Positions 55,357 through 63,426 of a DNA stretch of 64,000 nucleotides are shown in pieces. The notes beneath the pieces are model-generated. The model saw nothing but the letters and a program-made list of their open reading frames with translations, ran no database searches and was not told the origin of the DNA. Both the position numbers and the translations under genes were made by a program. The stretch spans positions 124,001 to 188,000 of the forward strand of contig NZ_FPJO01000010.1 in assembly GCF_900119365.1 (NCBI RefSeq). The letters run 5' to 3'. Within the stretch, counting starts at the first letter, position 1. Every line of letters begins with the position of its first letter. The stretch is from Streptomyces atratus (lineage in GTDB: Bacteria > Actinomycetota > Actinomycetes > Streptomycetales > Streptomycetaceae).

Positions 55357-55415
55357 CGGATGCCGCTGTCACCGCCCTGCTCGACGAACTCGCCGCTGTG
55401 GTCGGCGACCGGTAG
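55353..55415 (+). pseudogene. 20-codon ORF coupled to the SMI1 gene, possible gene-start remnant
   Basis: ATG overlaps the SMI1/KNR4 stop (ATGA) and encodes 20 residues, TDAAVTALLDELAAVVGDR after the Met, then TAG. This looks like the start of an FAD-linked oxidase or similar protein that has lost its body. It could equally be chance coding by a high-GC frame. Confidence 0.25.
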
Positions 55416-55437
55416 CCGCGCTCGTCGGGCGACGTCA

Positions 55438-56070
55438 TCAGTTCCCTTCGAAGACGGATCGGGTGCTGGTGACGACGGCGCACTTGCCGGCCGCCCAGCG
55501 CAGTGCCATCGCGTGGTCCTCGGCGGAGAAGTCGGCCACCGCGTCGGCCACCACGAACGCCTGGATGTCCTGCATCCAGGCGTCGCACGCGGTCATGAGG
55601 ACGCCGATGTGGGCGTAGACGCCGGAGACGACGATCTGGTCGCGGCCCTGCTCGCGCAGCCTCTCCAGGAGATCGGTGCGGACGAAACCGCTGTACTTCC
55701 ACTTGGTGAGCACCGTGTCACCCTCCTCGGGCGCGACGGCATCCGCGATGGCGGCGGCGTCCGGCTCGGCCGGCAGTCCCGGACCCCAGAAGTCCTGCTG
55801 CAGACCGCGCTCGACCGCACTCTGGCCGCCGGGCTGCGCGGTATAGAGCACCGGTACGCCGAGACGCCTCGCCTCCTTCTTCAACTCCGCAACGTGCGAA
55901 AGAAGTTCGGGGATCGGCGAAGCCTGACGATCGTAGGCCGAGAGGAAGTAGTTCTGCAGATCGTGGACGAGGAGCACCGCGCGCGCGGGGTCGACGGTCC
56001 ACTCGACCCGGTTGGCGGGCAGCTCATCCGCGGTCGGCATGGGGTACGGGGTGATGGCGGGCAGGGCCAT
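55438..56070 (-). CDS. Isochorismatase without carrier domain (DhbB/EntB N-terminal type)
   Basis: The 210-residue protein is a stand-alone isochorismatase: LLVHDLQNYF (Asp), VLTKWKYSGF (Lys) and GVYAHIGVLMTACDAW. It turns isochorismate into 2,3-dihydro-2,3-dihydroxybenzoate. EntB/DhbB proteins normally have a C-terminal aryl carrier domain; that part is missing and a separate carrier gene lies at 60224. It is last in the dhbA-C-E run. Confidence 0.92.
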   Translation of the reverse strand: MALPAITPYPMPTADELPANRVEWTVDPARAVLLVHDLQNYFLSAYDRQASPIPELLSHVAELKKEARRLGVPVLYTAQPGGQSAVERGLQQDFWGPGLPAEPDAAAIADAVAPEEGDTVLTKWKYSGFVRTDLLERLREQGRDQIVVSGVYAHIGVLMTACDAWMQDIQAFVVADAVADFSAEDHAMALRWAAGKCAVVTSTRSVFEGN

Positions 56071-56136
56071 GGTGCTGGGATTCCGTTCGGAGGCGGGTTG
56101 GGGGAGAGGGGGAGGCCGGGCAGGTCCGGTCCTGGG

Positions 56137-57774
56137 TCAGGTGTTCGGGGAGATGGCGGCGCTGCGAGCCGCGGCGGTCCGCAGGTCCTTCTTGGAGATC
56201 TTCCCGACACCGGTCTGCGGGAACACGTCCACGAACTCGACCCGGTCCGGCACCTTGTACGCCGCCAGGCCCCGTTCGCGTACGAACCGCTTGATGTCGG
56301 CCGGCTTCGGCGGAGCCGCGCCCGGGCGCAGGATCACATACGCGCGGATGCGTTCGCCCAGGTACGGGTCGGGCTCGGCCACCACATTGGCGTCGTGCAC
56401 GGACGGGTGGGCGAGGATGTGGTTCTCCACCTCCTCCGCGGCGATCTTCTCGCCGCCCCGGTTGATCTGGTCCTTGGCGCGTCCCTCGACGACGATGTGC
56501 CCGCTCGCGGTGACCCGGACGACATCGCCCGTGCGGTAGAAGCCGTCCTCGGTGAATGAGCGGGCGTTGTGTTCCGGTGCTCTCCAGTAGCCGCGGATCG
56601 TGTAGGGCCCCCGCGTCAGCAGGTGGCCCGTCTCGCCCGGTGCGACCTCGCGGTCCTCGTCGTCGACGACCAGAATCTCGTCGTCCGGCGAGATGGGCCG
56701 CCCCTGGGTGGTGACGATCACCTCGACCGGGTCGTCCAGCCGGGTGTAGTTGACCAGTCCCTCGGCCATCCCGAAGACCTGCTGCAGGGTGCAGCCGAAC
56801 GCCGGCCCGACCCGCCGCGCCGCCTCCTCGCTGAACTTGGCGCCACCCACCAGCAGGACGTCGAGGCTGCTGAGGCCGTACGCGGTGGTGGTCGCCGCCT
56901 GGGTCCACAACAGGGCCAGCGGCGGGACCAGCCCGGTGAGGGTGACCCGCTCCCGGTCGATCAGCGGGAAGGCCACCTCGGGCGAGGGCTGCGGGCACAG
57001 CACCACGCGTCCGCCGGCGTAGAGCGTGCCGAGCGAACCGGGTGAGGAGAGCGGGAAGTTGTGGGCCGCGGGCAGCACGCAGAGGTACACGCTGTTCTCG
57101 TCGACACCGCAGATGTCGTTGGATCCGCGCAGCGAGTAGATGTAGTCGTCGTGGGTGCGCGGAATGAGTTTCGGTACGCCGGTGCTCCCGCCGGACAACT
57201 GGAGGAAGGCCAGGTCGTCCGGGCGCGGAGGGGCGCAGCTCACCGGATCCTCCGCCACGTCGGACAGAGCCTCGAATTCGCCCGGGTCCCCGGCGGCGAC
57301 GAACACATGCCGCAGTGTTCCCGCTCCGGCGCGGGTCTTGGCCGCCAGTTCACGGTAGTCGTAGCCGCCGTGCTCCGCCGCGATGACGTACGCGACCGCC
57401 TCGGTGAACTCGCAGAAGTACGAGATCTCCGTCTCGCGGTGGGCCGGCAGCGCGAAGACGGGCAGCGCGCCGATCCGGAACAGTGCGAAGACGACCTCGA
57501 AGAACTCCGCGATATTGGGCAGTTGCACCACGACGCGGTCGCCCTTGGTGATGTTCCGGGTGAGGAAGCCGGCGGCCAGCCGGTCGGCGCGCCGGTCCAG
57601 CTCCGCGTAGCTCCACCGGACCTCCGCGACGGGATCGACCACGGCGATCCGGTCCGGGTGCGCCTCGGCGCGCTCCCGGAGCATGGAGCCGAACGTCTCC
57701 CCGCGCCACCAGCCCGCGGCCCGGTACCGTTCGGCGAAATCGGGCGGCCAGGTGGGTGCGTCGTCGAGGTTCAC
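56137..57774 (-). CDS. dhbE: 2,3-dihydroxybenzoate-AMP ligase (DhbE/EntE type)
   Basis: The protein has 545 residues from GTG 57774, overlapping the dhbC stop by 4 bp. It has adenylation-domain motifs: FLQLSGGSTGVPKLIPR, YRTGDVVR and late AYKVPDRVEF with GKISKKDL holding the catalytic Lys. It adenylates 2,3-dihydroxybenzoate and loads it on the aryl carrier protein. Confidence 0.94.
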   Translation of the reverse strand: MNLDDAPTWPPDFAERYRAAGWWRGETFGSMLRERAEAHPDRIAVVDPVAEVRWSYAELDRRADRLAAGFLTRNITKGDRVVVQLPNIAEFFEVVFALFRIGALPVFALPAHRETEISYFCEFTEAVAYVIAAEHGGYDYRELAAKTRAGAGTLRHVFVAAGDPGEFEALSDVAEDPVSCAPPRPDDLAFLQLSGGSTGVPKLIPRTHDDYIYSLRGSNDICGVDENSVYLCVLPAAHNFPLSSPGSLGTLYAGGRVVLCPQPSPEVAFPLIDRERVTLTGLVPPLALLWTQAATTTAYGLSSLDVLLVGGAKFSEEAARRVGPAFGCTLQQVFGMAEGLVNYTRLDDPVEVIVTTQGRPISPDDEILVVDDEDREVAPGETGHLLTRGPYTIRGYWRAPEHNARSFTEDGFYRTGDVVRVTASGHIVVEGRAKDQINRGGEKIAAEEVENHILAHPSVHDANVVAEPDPYLGERIRAYVILRPGAAPPKPADIKRFVRERGLAAYKVPDRVEFVDVFPQTGVGKISKKDLRTAAARSAAISPNT

Positions 57775-58976
57775 AGTTCGGCTCCCAAGGCACTGAGAAA
57801 CGTACGGAACTTGGCTGCCGTCTCGGCGGTCTCCGCCTCGGGCTCGGACGCCGCCACGATGCCGGCCCCCGCGTAGAGGCGCAGTGTGCGCTGCTCGGCC
57901 TCGGCGCAGCGGATCGTGACGACCCACTCGCCGTCACCGAAGGCGTCGCCCCAGCCCACCACCCCGGTGAAGAAACCGCGGTCGAACGGCTCGGTCTCCG
58001 CGATGACCCGACGTGCTGTTGCGGTCGGGGTGCCGCATACGGCGGGAGTCGGATGCAGGGCACAGGCGAGCGCCAGGGCCGAGGTGTCGGGGGAGGCGAG
58101 CGTGCCGGTCACCGTGGTGGACAGGTGCCACATGGTGGCGGTGCGGATCAGCGTCGGCCGGGCGGGGACGGTCAGCTCCGTGCAGTGCGGGGCCAGGGCC
58201 TGGTGGACGGCATCCACGACGACGGCGTGCTCGTGCAGGTCCTTCACGGACTCAAGCAGCGCGGCGGCCCGGCGGACGTCCTCGGCGAGGTCGGTGCTGC
58301 GCGGGGTCGACCCGGCGAGCGGATTGGCGACCACCTGTTGCCCCTGCCGGGAGACCAGCAGTTCCGGGCTGGCGCCGATGAGGGTGCGGCCGGCCCCCGT
58401 CGGCAGCGCGAAGGTGTAGCCGACGGGGTCGCGGCGGGCCAGGCGCTGGAGCATCGTGGGCAGGTCGAGAGGGGCGGGGGAGGTGAGTTCGAGGGTGCGG
58501 GCGAGCACCACCTTGCTGAACTCCCCGCGCCACATGCGCTCCACGGCCGAGGCCACGCCCGCTCCGTAGACCTCGGGGCCGGGAACCGGGCGTATCCGCC
58601 AGTCCGCCGAGCCGGACACACCGACGGGCAGGGCGATCAGCGGATCGGAGGCGAGCGGTGGCGCGACGCGCAGTGCCGCCGGCACGCTCAGGGCGGCCGG
58701 TGCCCCGTGGCCGAACGGGACGGCGCCGATGACCACGGGCGATTGCTGTCCGGCCGCGCCGGCCTCGGCCAGGGTGGCCTTCACCCGGTCGTCCAAGGGT
58801 CTCCCGTCGTGCGGCACAGGGCGTGCCGCACCGTGTGCCAGCAGGGTGCGGCCAGGGGTGGCGAGGAAGCGGTCCCCCGGTGTGTAGGCGTCCAGCAACG
58901 AAGTGGCCGCGCCTACGGCCGGGTGGGTCGGATCAGCCGGGGGTACGTGCGTGGCGACCTGGGGTGCCGTCGACAC
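57771..58976 (-). CDS. dhbC: Isochorismate synthase (DhbC/EntC type)
   Basis: The protein has 401 residues from GTG 58976, behind GGAG. The chorismate-binding domain shows FSKVVLARTLEL, GASPELLVSR, PLAGSTPRS and HPTPAVCGTP, all typical of isochorismate synthases. It converts chorismate to isochorismate at the entry to catechol siderophore synthesis. A 70-bp gap separates it from dhbA. Confidence 0.94.
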   Translation of the reverse strand: MSTAPQVATHVPPADPTHPAVGAATSLLDAYTPGDRFLATPGRTLLAHGAARPVPHDGRPLDDRVKATLAEAGAAGQQSPVVIGAVPFGHGAPAALSVPAALRVAPPLASDPLIALPVGVSGSADWRIRPVPGPEVYGAGVASAVERMWRGEFSKVVLARTLELTSPAPLDLPTMLQRLARRDPVGYTFALPTGAGRTLIGASPELLVSRQGQQVVANPLAGSTPRSTDLAEDVRRAAALLESVKDLHEHAVVVDAVHQALAPHCTELTVPARPTLIRTATMWHLSTTVTGTLASPDTSALALACALHPTPAVCGTPTATARRVIAETEPFDRGFFTGVVGWGDAFGDGEWVVTIRCAEAEQRTLRLYAGAGIVAASEPEAETAETAAKFRTFLSALGAEL

Positions 58977-59046
58977 GGGGGCTCCATTCTCGATGGTTCC
59001 GTCAGTGGGTGCGGTGGATGCGGGGTACGGATGAACCGATGACCGT

Positions 59047-59877
59047 TCAGCGCAGGGTGGCGCCGCCGTCGACGTACAGCTCCTGCAGGGTGATGTGGCG
59101 GGCGCGGTCCGAGGCGAGGAACGCGACGGCCTCGGCGATGTCCTCGGGGGCGGCGATGCGGCCGAGCGGTATGCCGGTGCGGTAGGTCGCCGGGTCCCCG
59201 TCGACGACACGCCGCTCGGCACCGGAGTCGGTCCACAGAGCGCGTTGCATCGCCGTGTCGGTGGAGCCGGGGGCGACCACGTTGCAGCGCACTCCGCTGC
59301 GGGCGAGTTCGAGGCCCAGACATTTGGTGAACATGACGGCGGCAGCTTTCGACGCGGCGTAGGCGGCCATACCGGTGCGAGGAATCCCGGCGGCGTTGGA
59401 ACCGACGGTGATGACGCAGCCGTTGCCGCGGCCGGCCATCAGAGGTGCGAGGGTCTGCGAGACATGGAAGACACCGCTGGTGTTCACCGCGAAGGTGTCC
59501 GACCAGTCCTTCGCGGAGAGTTCGGCGGCGGGGCCGGTGCGAAGGATGCCCGCGACGTTCACGAGTACGTCGACGGGGCCGAGTTCGCGCTCGGCACGCG
59601 CCACGGTGCGCTCCACCGAGGGCCGGTCGGTGACGTCCATGACGTACGTCTCCAGACGGCCTGCCGCGCAGTCGCCGCCCGGGTTCTTCTCCTGTCGCCG
59701 GTTCCACTCCGCGGCCAGGGCCTCGATGCCGTCCGGCGCGCAGTCGGTGGCGGCCACCCGGGCGCCGAGGCCGGCGAACAACTCGGCGACAGCCGCCCCG
59801 ATGCCTTGTGCGGCACCGGTCACCAGGACAGTGCGGCCGTCGAACTCGCCGCTTCTGCCCGGTATGTGCTCAGGCAT
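59047..59877 (-). CDS. dhbA: 2,3-dihydro-2,3-dihydroxybenzoate dehydrogenase (DhbA/EntA type)
   Basis: The protein has 276 residues from ATG 59877, placed there because AGGAGGT lies just upstream. It is a short-chain dehydrogenase with VTGAAQGIG (NAD binding), NVAGI and the catalytic YAASK, and ends LYVDGGATLR. It oxidises the dihydrodiol to 2,3-dihydroxybenzoate. First gene of the run, directly behind an iron box. Confidence 0.93.
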   Translation of the reverse strand: MPEHIPGRSGEFDGRTVLVTGAAQGIGAAVAELFAGLGARVAATDCAPDGIEALAAEWNRRQEKNPGGDCAAGRLETYVMDVTDRPSVERTVARAERELGPVDVLVNVAGILRTGPAAELSAKDWSDTFAVNTSGVFHVSQTLAPLMAGRGNGCVITVGSNAAGIPRTGMAAYAASKAAAVMFTKCLGLELARSGVRCNVVAPGSTDTAMQRALWTDSGAERRVVDGDPATYRTGIPLGRIAAPEDIAEAVAFLASDRARHITLQELYVDGGATLR

Positions 59878-59899
59878 GAGCAACCTCCTGTGGGGAAAG

Positions 59900-59918
59900 T
59901 TAGGCAAGGGTAACCTAA
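59900..59918 (-). promoter_or_regulatory. Iron box (DmdR/IdeR site) for dhbACE operon
   Basis: TTAGGCAAGGGTAACCTAA is a near match to the DmdR/IdeR consensus, an inverted repeat of TTAGGTTA-type halves. It lies 23 bp upstream of the dhbA start, so iron-loaded DmdR should shut off the operon. Confidence 0.85.
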
Positions 59919-60044
59919 CTTATTGCTGTCGATGGAGGTGTATCGGTGGGGTGTGCGGCGACATGACGGATGGTCGCGCGGGCGGAGTTGGGGCAGGGGG
60001 GTGTGCGACGCCGGATCCCGGGTCACGCGTTCGGCGTCAATAAG

Positions 60045-60063
60045 TTAGGTTAGCCTTGCCTAT
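60045..60063 (+). promoter_or_regulatory. Iron box (DmdR/IdeR site) for carrier/uptake operon
   Basis: TTAGGTTAGCCTTGCCTAT matches the iron-box consensus well in its left half. It lies 160 bp upstream of the carrier-protein gene and should control the plus-strand uptake operon. Confidence 0.8.
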
Positions 60064-60223
60064 GTTCGAGGTGGGGGTGTCGGCGTCCCGTCGAGGCCGC
60101 CGTCTTCTCCCGTTCTCCCCCCACGCCACGACCGGGCGCACGTCGCCCCGCGCCCTGGCGTCGTGACCACCACCGCCGACGCGTCGACCGCGCTGTCGGC
60201 GCCCATCCCGCAGGAGCAACCCG

Positions 60224-60463
60224 ATGCATCAGACCTTGTCGCCCGAACGCGTCCGAGCAGACGTCGCGGAACTCCTCGACTGCGACCCCGCCGAGATCGC
60301 GCCCGAGGAGAATCTGGTCGACCTGGGCCTGGACTCGGTGCGGATCATGACCTTGGTCGGGCGCTGGCGTGCCGCCGGAGCGGTCACCCTGGAGTTTCCC
60401 GACTTGGCCGAGCAGCCCGAACTGGCGCACTGGACGGCACTTCTGACGGGCGATGCCGCATGA
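60224..60463 (+). CDS. Free-standing aryl carrier protein
   Basis: The 79-residue carrier protein has the phosphopantetheine site LGLDSVRIM (Ser near residue 38). A GCAGGAGC site precedes the ATG. It resembles the carrier part of EntB/DhbB and should hold 2,3-dihydroxybenzoate for a siderophore NRPS not seen in the window. ATGA overlap with the next gene. Confidence 0.92.
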   Translation: MHQTLSPERVRADVAELLDCDPAEIAPEENLVDLGLDSVRIMTLVGRWRAAGAVTLEFPDLAEQPELAHWTALLTGDAA

Positions 60464-61311
60464 GCCGGGTCGACCACCGCCACCGGCACTTGGACCGGAT
60501 CGCGGAGGTCCGGGCGGGTCTCCATGCCGAGAAGGTGGGCTACCCGATCGGAATCCGGGCGACCGAAGTCGTACGCGTGGTCACGGTCGGCGCCGGCCTG
60601 CTGCGGGTGACCCTGGGCGGGGCGGACACCGAGGGGTTCGAGGCCCACTCACCGGACGAACACGTGAAACTGATCTTCCCGGATCCGGACGGCACGCTGC
60701 GGCTGCCCGAGCCGAACGGGGCGATGCTGCGCTGGCCGCGGCCGGCGCCCACCTCGCGGGAGTACACCGTGCGCCGCCACGACCCGGTGGCGGGCGAGAT
60801 CGACATCGACATCGCCGCGCATGACGGCGGCCTCGCATCGGACTGGGCGCGTGCGGCCCGGCCCGGCGACATCGTGCACGTCGCGGGGCCGCCCGGTGGA
60901 CTGATCGTCCCGCACAGCTACGACCGATACCTGCTCGCGGGCGACATCACGGCCCTGCCCGCCATCGCGCGATGGCTGGAGGAACTGCCCAGGAGCGCGA
61001 AGGGCTGGGCGTTCGTCGAAGTCGCCGACGCCGCAGAGGAGATCGAGCTGTCCGCGCCCGACGGCGTCGAAGTGCGCTGGCTGCACCGCGGCGATCTGCC
61101 GGCGGGCGCCGGCGACGCGCTGGCAACGGCCGTGACCGCCGTGACCGTGCCCGAGGGGGAACGGGTGTACGTGTGGGTCGCGGGTGAGGCGGGACAGATC
61201 AAGCCGCTGCGCCGCTGGGTCCGCGACGAACTGCTCCTGGACCGGGCCGATCACGACATCACCGGCTACTGGAAGCGCGGCGTCGCCGACTTCGACGAGG
61301 ACGACCACTGA
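60460..61311 (+). CDS. Siderophore-interacting protein (ferric-siderophore reductase type)
   Basis: The protein has 283 residues from ATG 60460. It belongs to the FAD-binding SIP/ViuB family: REYTVR binds the flavin, and AGDITALPAIARWLEELP begins the NAD(P)H half, with VWVAGEAGQIKPLRRW near the end. It reduces imported Fe(III)-siderophore to free the iron. It is coupled to the carrier gene, which is an unusual pairing of synthesis and iron release. Confidence 0.92.
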   Translation: MSRVDHRHRHLDRIAEVRAGLHAEKVGYPIGIRATEVVRVVTVGAGLLRVTLGGADTEGFEAHSPDEHVKLIFPDPDGTLRLPEPNGAMLRWPRPAPTSREYTVRRHDPVAGEIDIDIAAHDGGLASDWARAARPGDIVHVAGPPGGLIVPHSYDRYLLAGDITALPAIARWLEELPRSAKGWAFVEVADAAEEIELSAPDGVEVRWLHRGDLPAGAGDALATAVTAVTVPEGERVYVWVAGEAGQIKPLRRWVRDELLLDRADHDITGYWKRGVADFDEDDH

Positions 61312-61408
61312 CCGGCCGGTCGGACAGGGGCAGGCGTGACGCCGCCTCCCCGTCGTACCACCACAAGGCCGTCGAACAGGACGGGCCTCAACCAGCAAGG
61401 AGCACCAC

Positions 61409-62407
61409 ATGTCCATACGCAGATCGATCGGCCTGGCCGGCGCCGTGTCGCTGGCCCTCGTCCTGACCGGGTGCGGGTCGTCGTCGGAGGGCGGGTCGGA
61501 CGCCGCCGGCAAGGGGAAGACCCGCGTGTTCGCCGCGGACAACGGCAAGATCACCATCCCCGCCGATCCGACGCGCGTGGTGGCCACCGGCTATGCCGTG
61601 CCCGTCATGATCGAGGCCGGCGCGCCTCTCGTCGGGATCTCGTCGTGGAAGCGCGGTGAGCCGATGATGACCAAGGAAGACCTGGCCACGTACAAGAAGC
61701 TCACCAAGGTGGCGGGCGAGCAGGCCGCCGAGACCAATTACGAGGCCGTCGCCGAGGCCGATCCCGACCTGATCGTCATCGGTGTGCCCGCACCGGTGCT
61801 CGGCGACATCGACATCAAGCGGCTGGAGTCGATCGCCCCGGTCGTGGCGATCGGTCCGACCGTGCCCTCCGCATGGCGCGAGCTGTCCCACAAGCAGGCC
61901 GACGCCGCGGGCGCACTCGAGCAGTTCGATGTCGCGAAGAACAAGTACGAGGCCAGGGCCGCAGAGTTGGCCAAGAAGTACAAGGACGTGCTGCCCCAGC
62001 TCAAGCTGGGTCACGTCGGCGCGTACGGTGACGCCGCCAAGGGCACTTTCCAGCGCGAGTTCAACGGTTCGTGGGGCACCAACATCGCCGAGGACCTCGG
62101 CGCGAAGTACTACGGCAAGGTCAAGAAGCCCGGCCCCGGTTCGCAAGCGGTCAGCGAGTACCCGTCCATCGAGGAGCTCCCGGCCGCCTTCCGCGAGGCC
62201 GACGTCATGACGTACTCGGTCAACGCCGACGGCAGCATCCCCAAGTCCGTCCAGTACGTCCTGGACTCGAAGCTCTGGAAGAACCTGCCCGCCGTCAAGG
62301 CCGGGAAGGCCTTCCCGTTCCGCTGCACCGAGGCCGCGACCTACGGCGAGGCCATTCGGACCCTGGACGCGATCGACAAGTCGCTCGCTCCGCTGCTGAA
62401 CCGGTGA
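61409..62407 (+). CDS. Iron-siderophore ABC transporter binding lipoprotein
   Basis: The protein has 332 residues with a lipobox (VLTGC, Cys22). It is a FecB/FepB-type binding protein: PTRVVATGYAVPVMIEAG, then ADPDLIVIG. AAGGAG lies ahead of the ATG. It captures the ferric catechol siderophore outside and passes it to the FecCD permeases; its stop overlaps the first permease start (GTGA). Confidence 0.94.
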   Translation: MSIRRSIGLAGAVSLALVLTGCGSSSEGGSDAAGKGKTRVFAADNGKITIPADPTRVVATGYAVPVMIEAGAPLVGISSWKRGEPMMTKEDLATYKKLTKVAGEQAAETNYEAVAEADPDLIVIGVPAPVLGDIDIKRLESIAPVVAIGPTVPSAWRELSHKQADAAGALEQFDVAKNKYEARAAELAKKYKDVLPQLKLGHVGAYGDAAKGTFQREFNGSWGTNIAEDLGAKYYGKVKKPGPGSQAVSEYPSIEELPAAFREADVMTYSVNADGSIPKSVQYVLDSKLWKNLPAVKAGKAFPFRCTEAATYGEAIRTLDAIDKSLAPLLNR

Positions 62408-63426
62408 CCGTCGCGGGCCGCGCCTCCCGGACGGCGAGAACCGGGCGAGCCGGGCCACGGATCGGCCTGCTCGTCGGCGGACTGCTGCTGCTGGCAGCGA
62501 TCGCCGTGCTCGGCATGGGCATCGGGGCCCGCCACGTTCCGCCCGCCGAGGTCGTGCGGGCACTGTTCGACCACCAGGGCACCGACGACCAGGTGATCGT
62601 GCGCGACATCCGGGCGCCGCGCGCGCTGCTGGCCATCGCGGTGGGCGCCGCGCTCGCGGTGGCCGGCGCGCTGATCCAGACGCTGGCCCGCAACCCGCTG
62701 GCCGAGCCCGGCATCCTCGGGGTCACCGCGGGCGCCGGGTTCGCCGTCACCGTCGGATCGGCGCTCGGGCTGGCCGGCGGACAGGCGGGCGAACTGGGCT
62801 TCGCGATCGCCGGATCCGTGCTCGCGGCCCTGCTGGTCGCCGCGGTCGGGCAGCGCTCACCGTTGCGCCTGGTGCTCACCGGTGTGGCCCTGACCGCGGT
62901 GCTGGGCGGCGTCGCGCTGGGCATGCGGCTGATGCTCCCGGACGTCTTCGACGCCTACCGGTTCTGGTCGGTCGGGTCGCTGGCGGGCCGTGAACAGGCA
63001 CCGCTGGCACTGCCGTTGACCGCGATCGCCGTGTCCCTGCTCGGCGCGCTGCTGCTGAGCCGGGCGCTCAACGCCCTGACACTGGGCGAGAGCGTGGCCC
63101 TGACACTGGGCGCGGGTGTGGGCCGGGTACGGGCCGCCGCCCTGGTGCTGATCACCGTGCTCAGCGGGGCGGCGACGGCGGTGGCCGGGCCGATCCTGTT
63201 CGTCGGGCTGATCGTGCCGCACCTGGTACGCAGGCCGGCGGCGGGTTCGGTCCCGTGGTTGATCCTCTACACGATGGTGCTGGGCCCGATCCTGCTGCTG
63301 GTCGCCGACATCGGGTCGCGGGTGCTGCTGCCCACCGGTGAGGTGCCGGTGGCCATCGTGACCGCGTTCCTCGGCGGCCCCATGCTGATCTGGGCCGTCC
63401 GTCGCTACGGGGCGGGATCGCTGTGA
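62404..63426 (+). CDS. FecCD-family iron-siderophore permease, first subunit
   Basis: The protein has 340 residues from GTG 62404 with about nine to ten membrane spans. FecCD motifs are clear: RAPRALLAIAVGAALAVAGA, QTLARNPLAEPGILGVTAGA and FVGLIVPHLVR. It forms the import channel with the next gene; both are joined by GTGA overlaps. Confidence 0.95.
   Translation: MTVAGRASRTARTGRAGPRIGLLVGGLLLLAAIAVLGMGIGARHVPPAEVVRALFDHQGTDDQVIVRDIRAPRALLAIAVGAALAVAGALIQTLARNPLAEPGILGVTAGAGFAVTVGSALGLAGGQAGELGFAIAGSVLAALLVAAVGQRSPLRLVLTGVALTAVLGGVALGMRLMLPDVFDAYRFWSVGSLAGREQAPLALPLTAIAVSLLGALLLSRALNALTLGESVALTLGAGVGRVRAAALVLITVLSGAATAVAGPILFVGLIVPHLVRRPAAGSVPWLILYTMVLGPILLLVADIGSRVLLPTGEVPVAIVTAFLGGPMLIWAVRRYGAGSL

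Larger units (their letters stand above)
59878..60223. promoter_or_regulatory. Divergent iron-controlled promoter region
   Basis: This 346-bp stretch between dhbA and the carrier-protein gene has no convincing gene. It carries two iron boxes, one for each direction, and an unusually long leader (about 160 bp) ahead of the plus-strand operon. Confidence 0.7.

Noticed and set aside
60062..60166. A 34-codon ORF starting at the edge of the second iron box
   Set aside because: No ribosome-binding site and the composition of a random high-GC frame. A leaderless transcript cannot be excluded, but nothing supports it.
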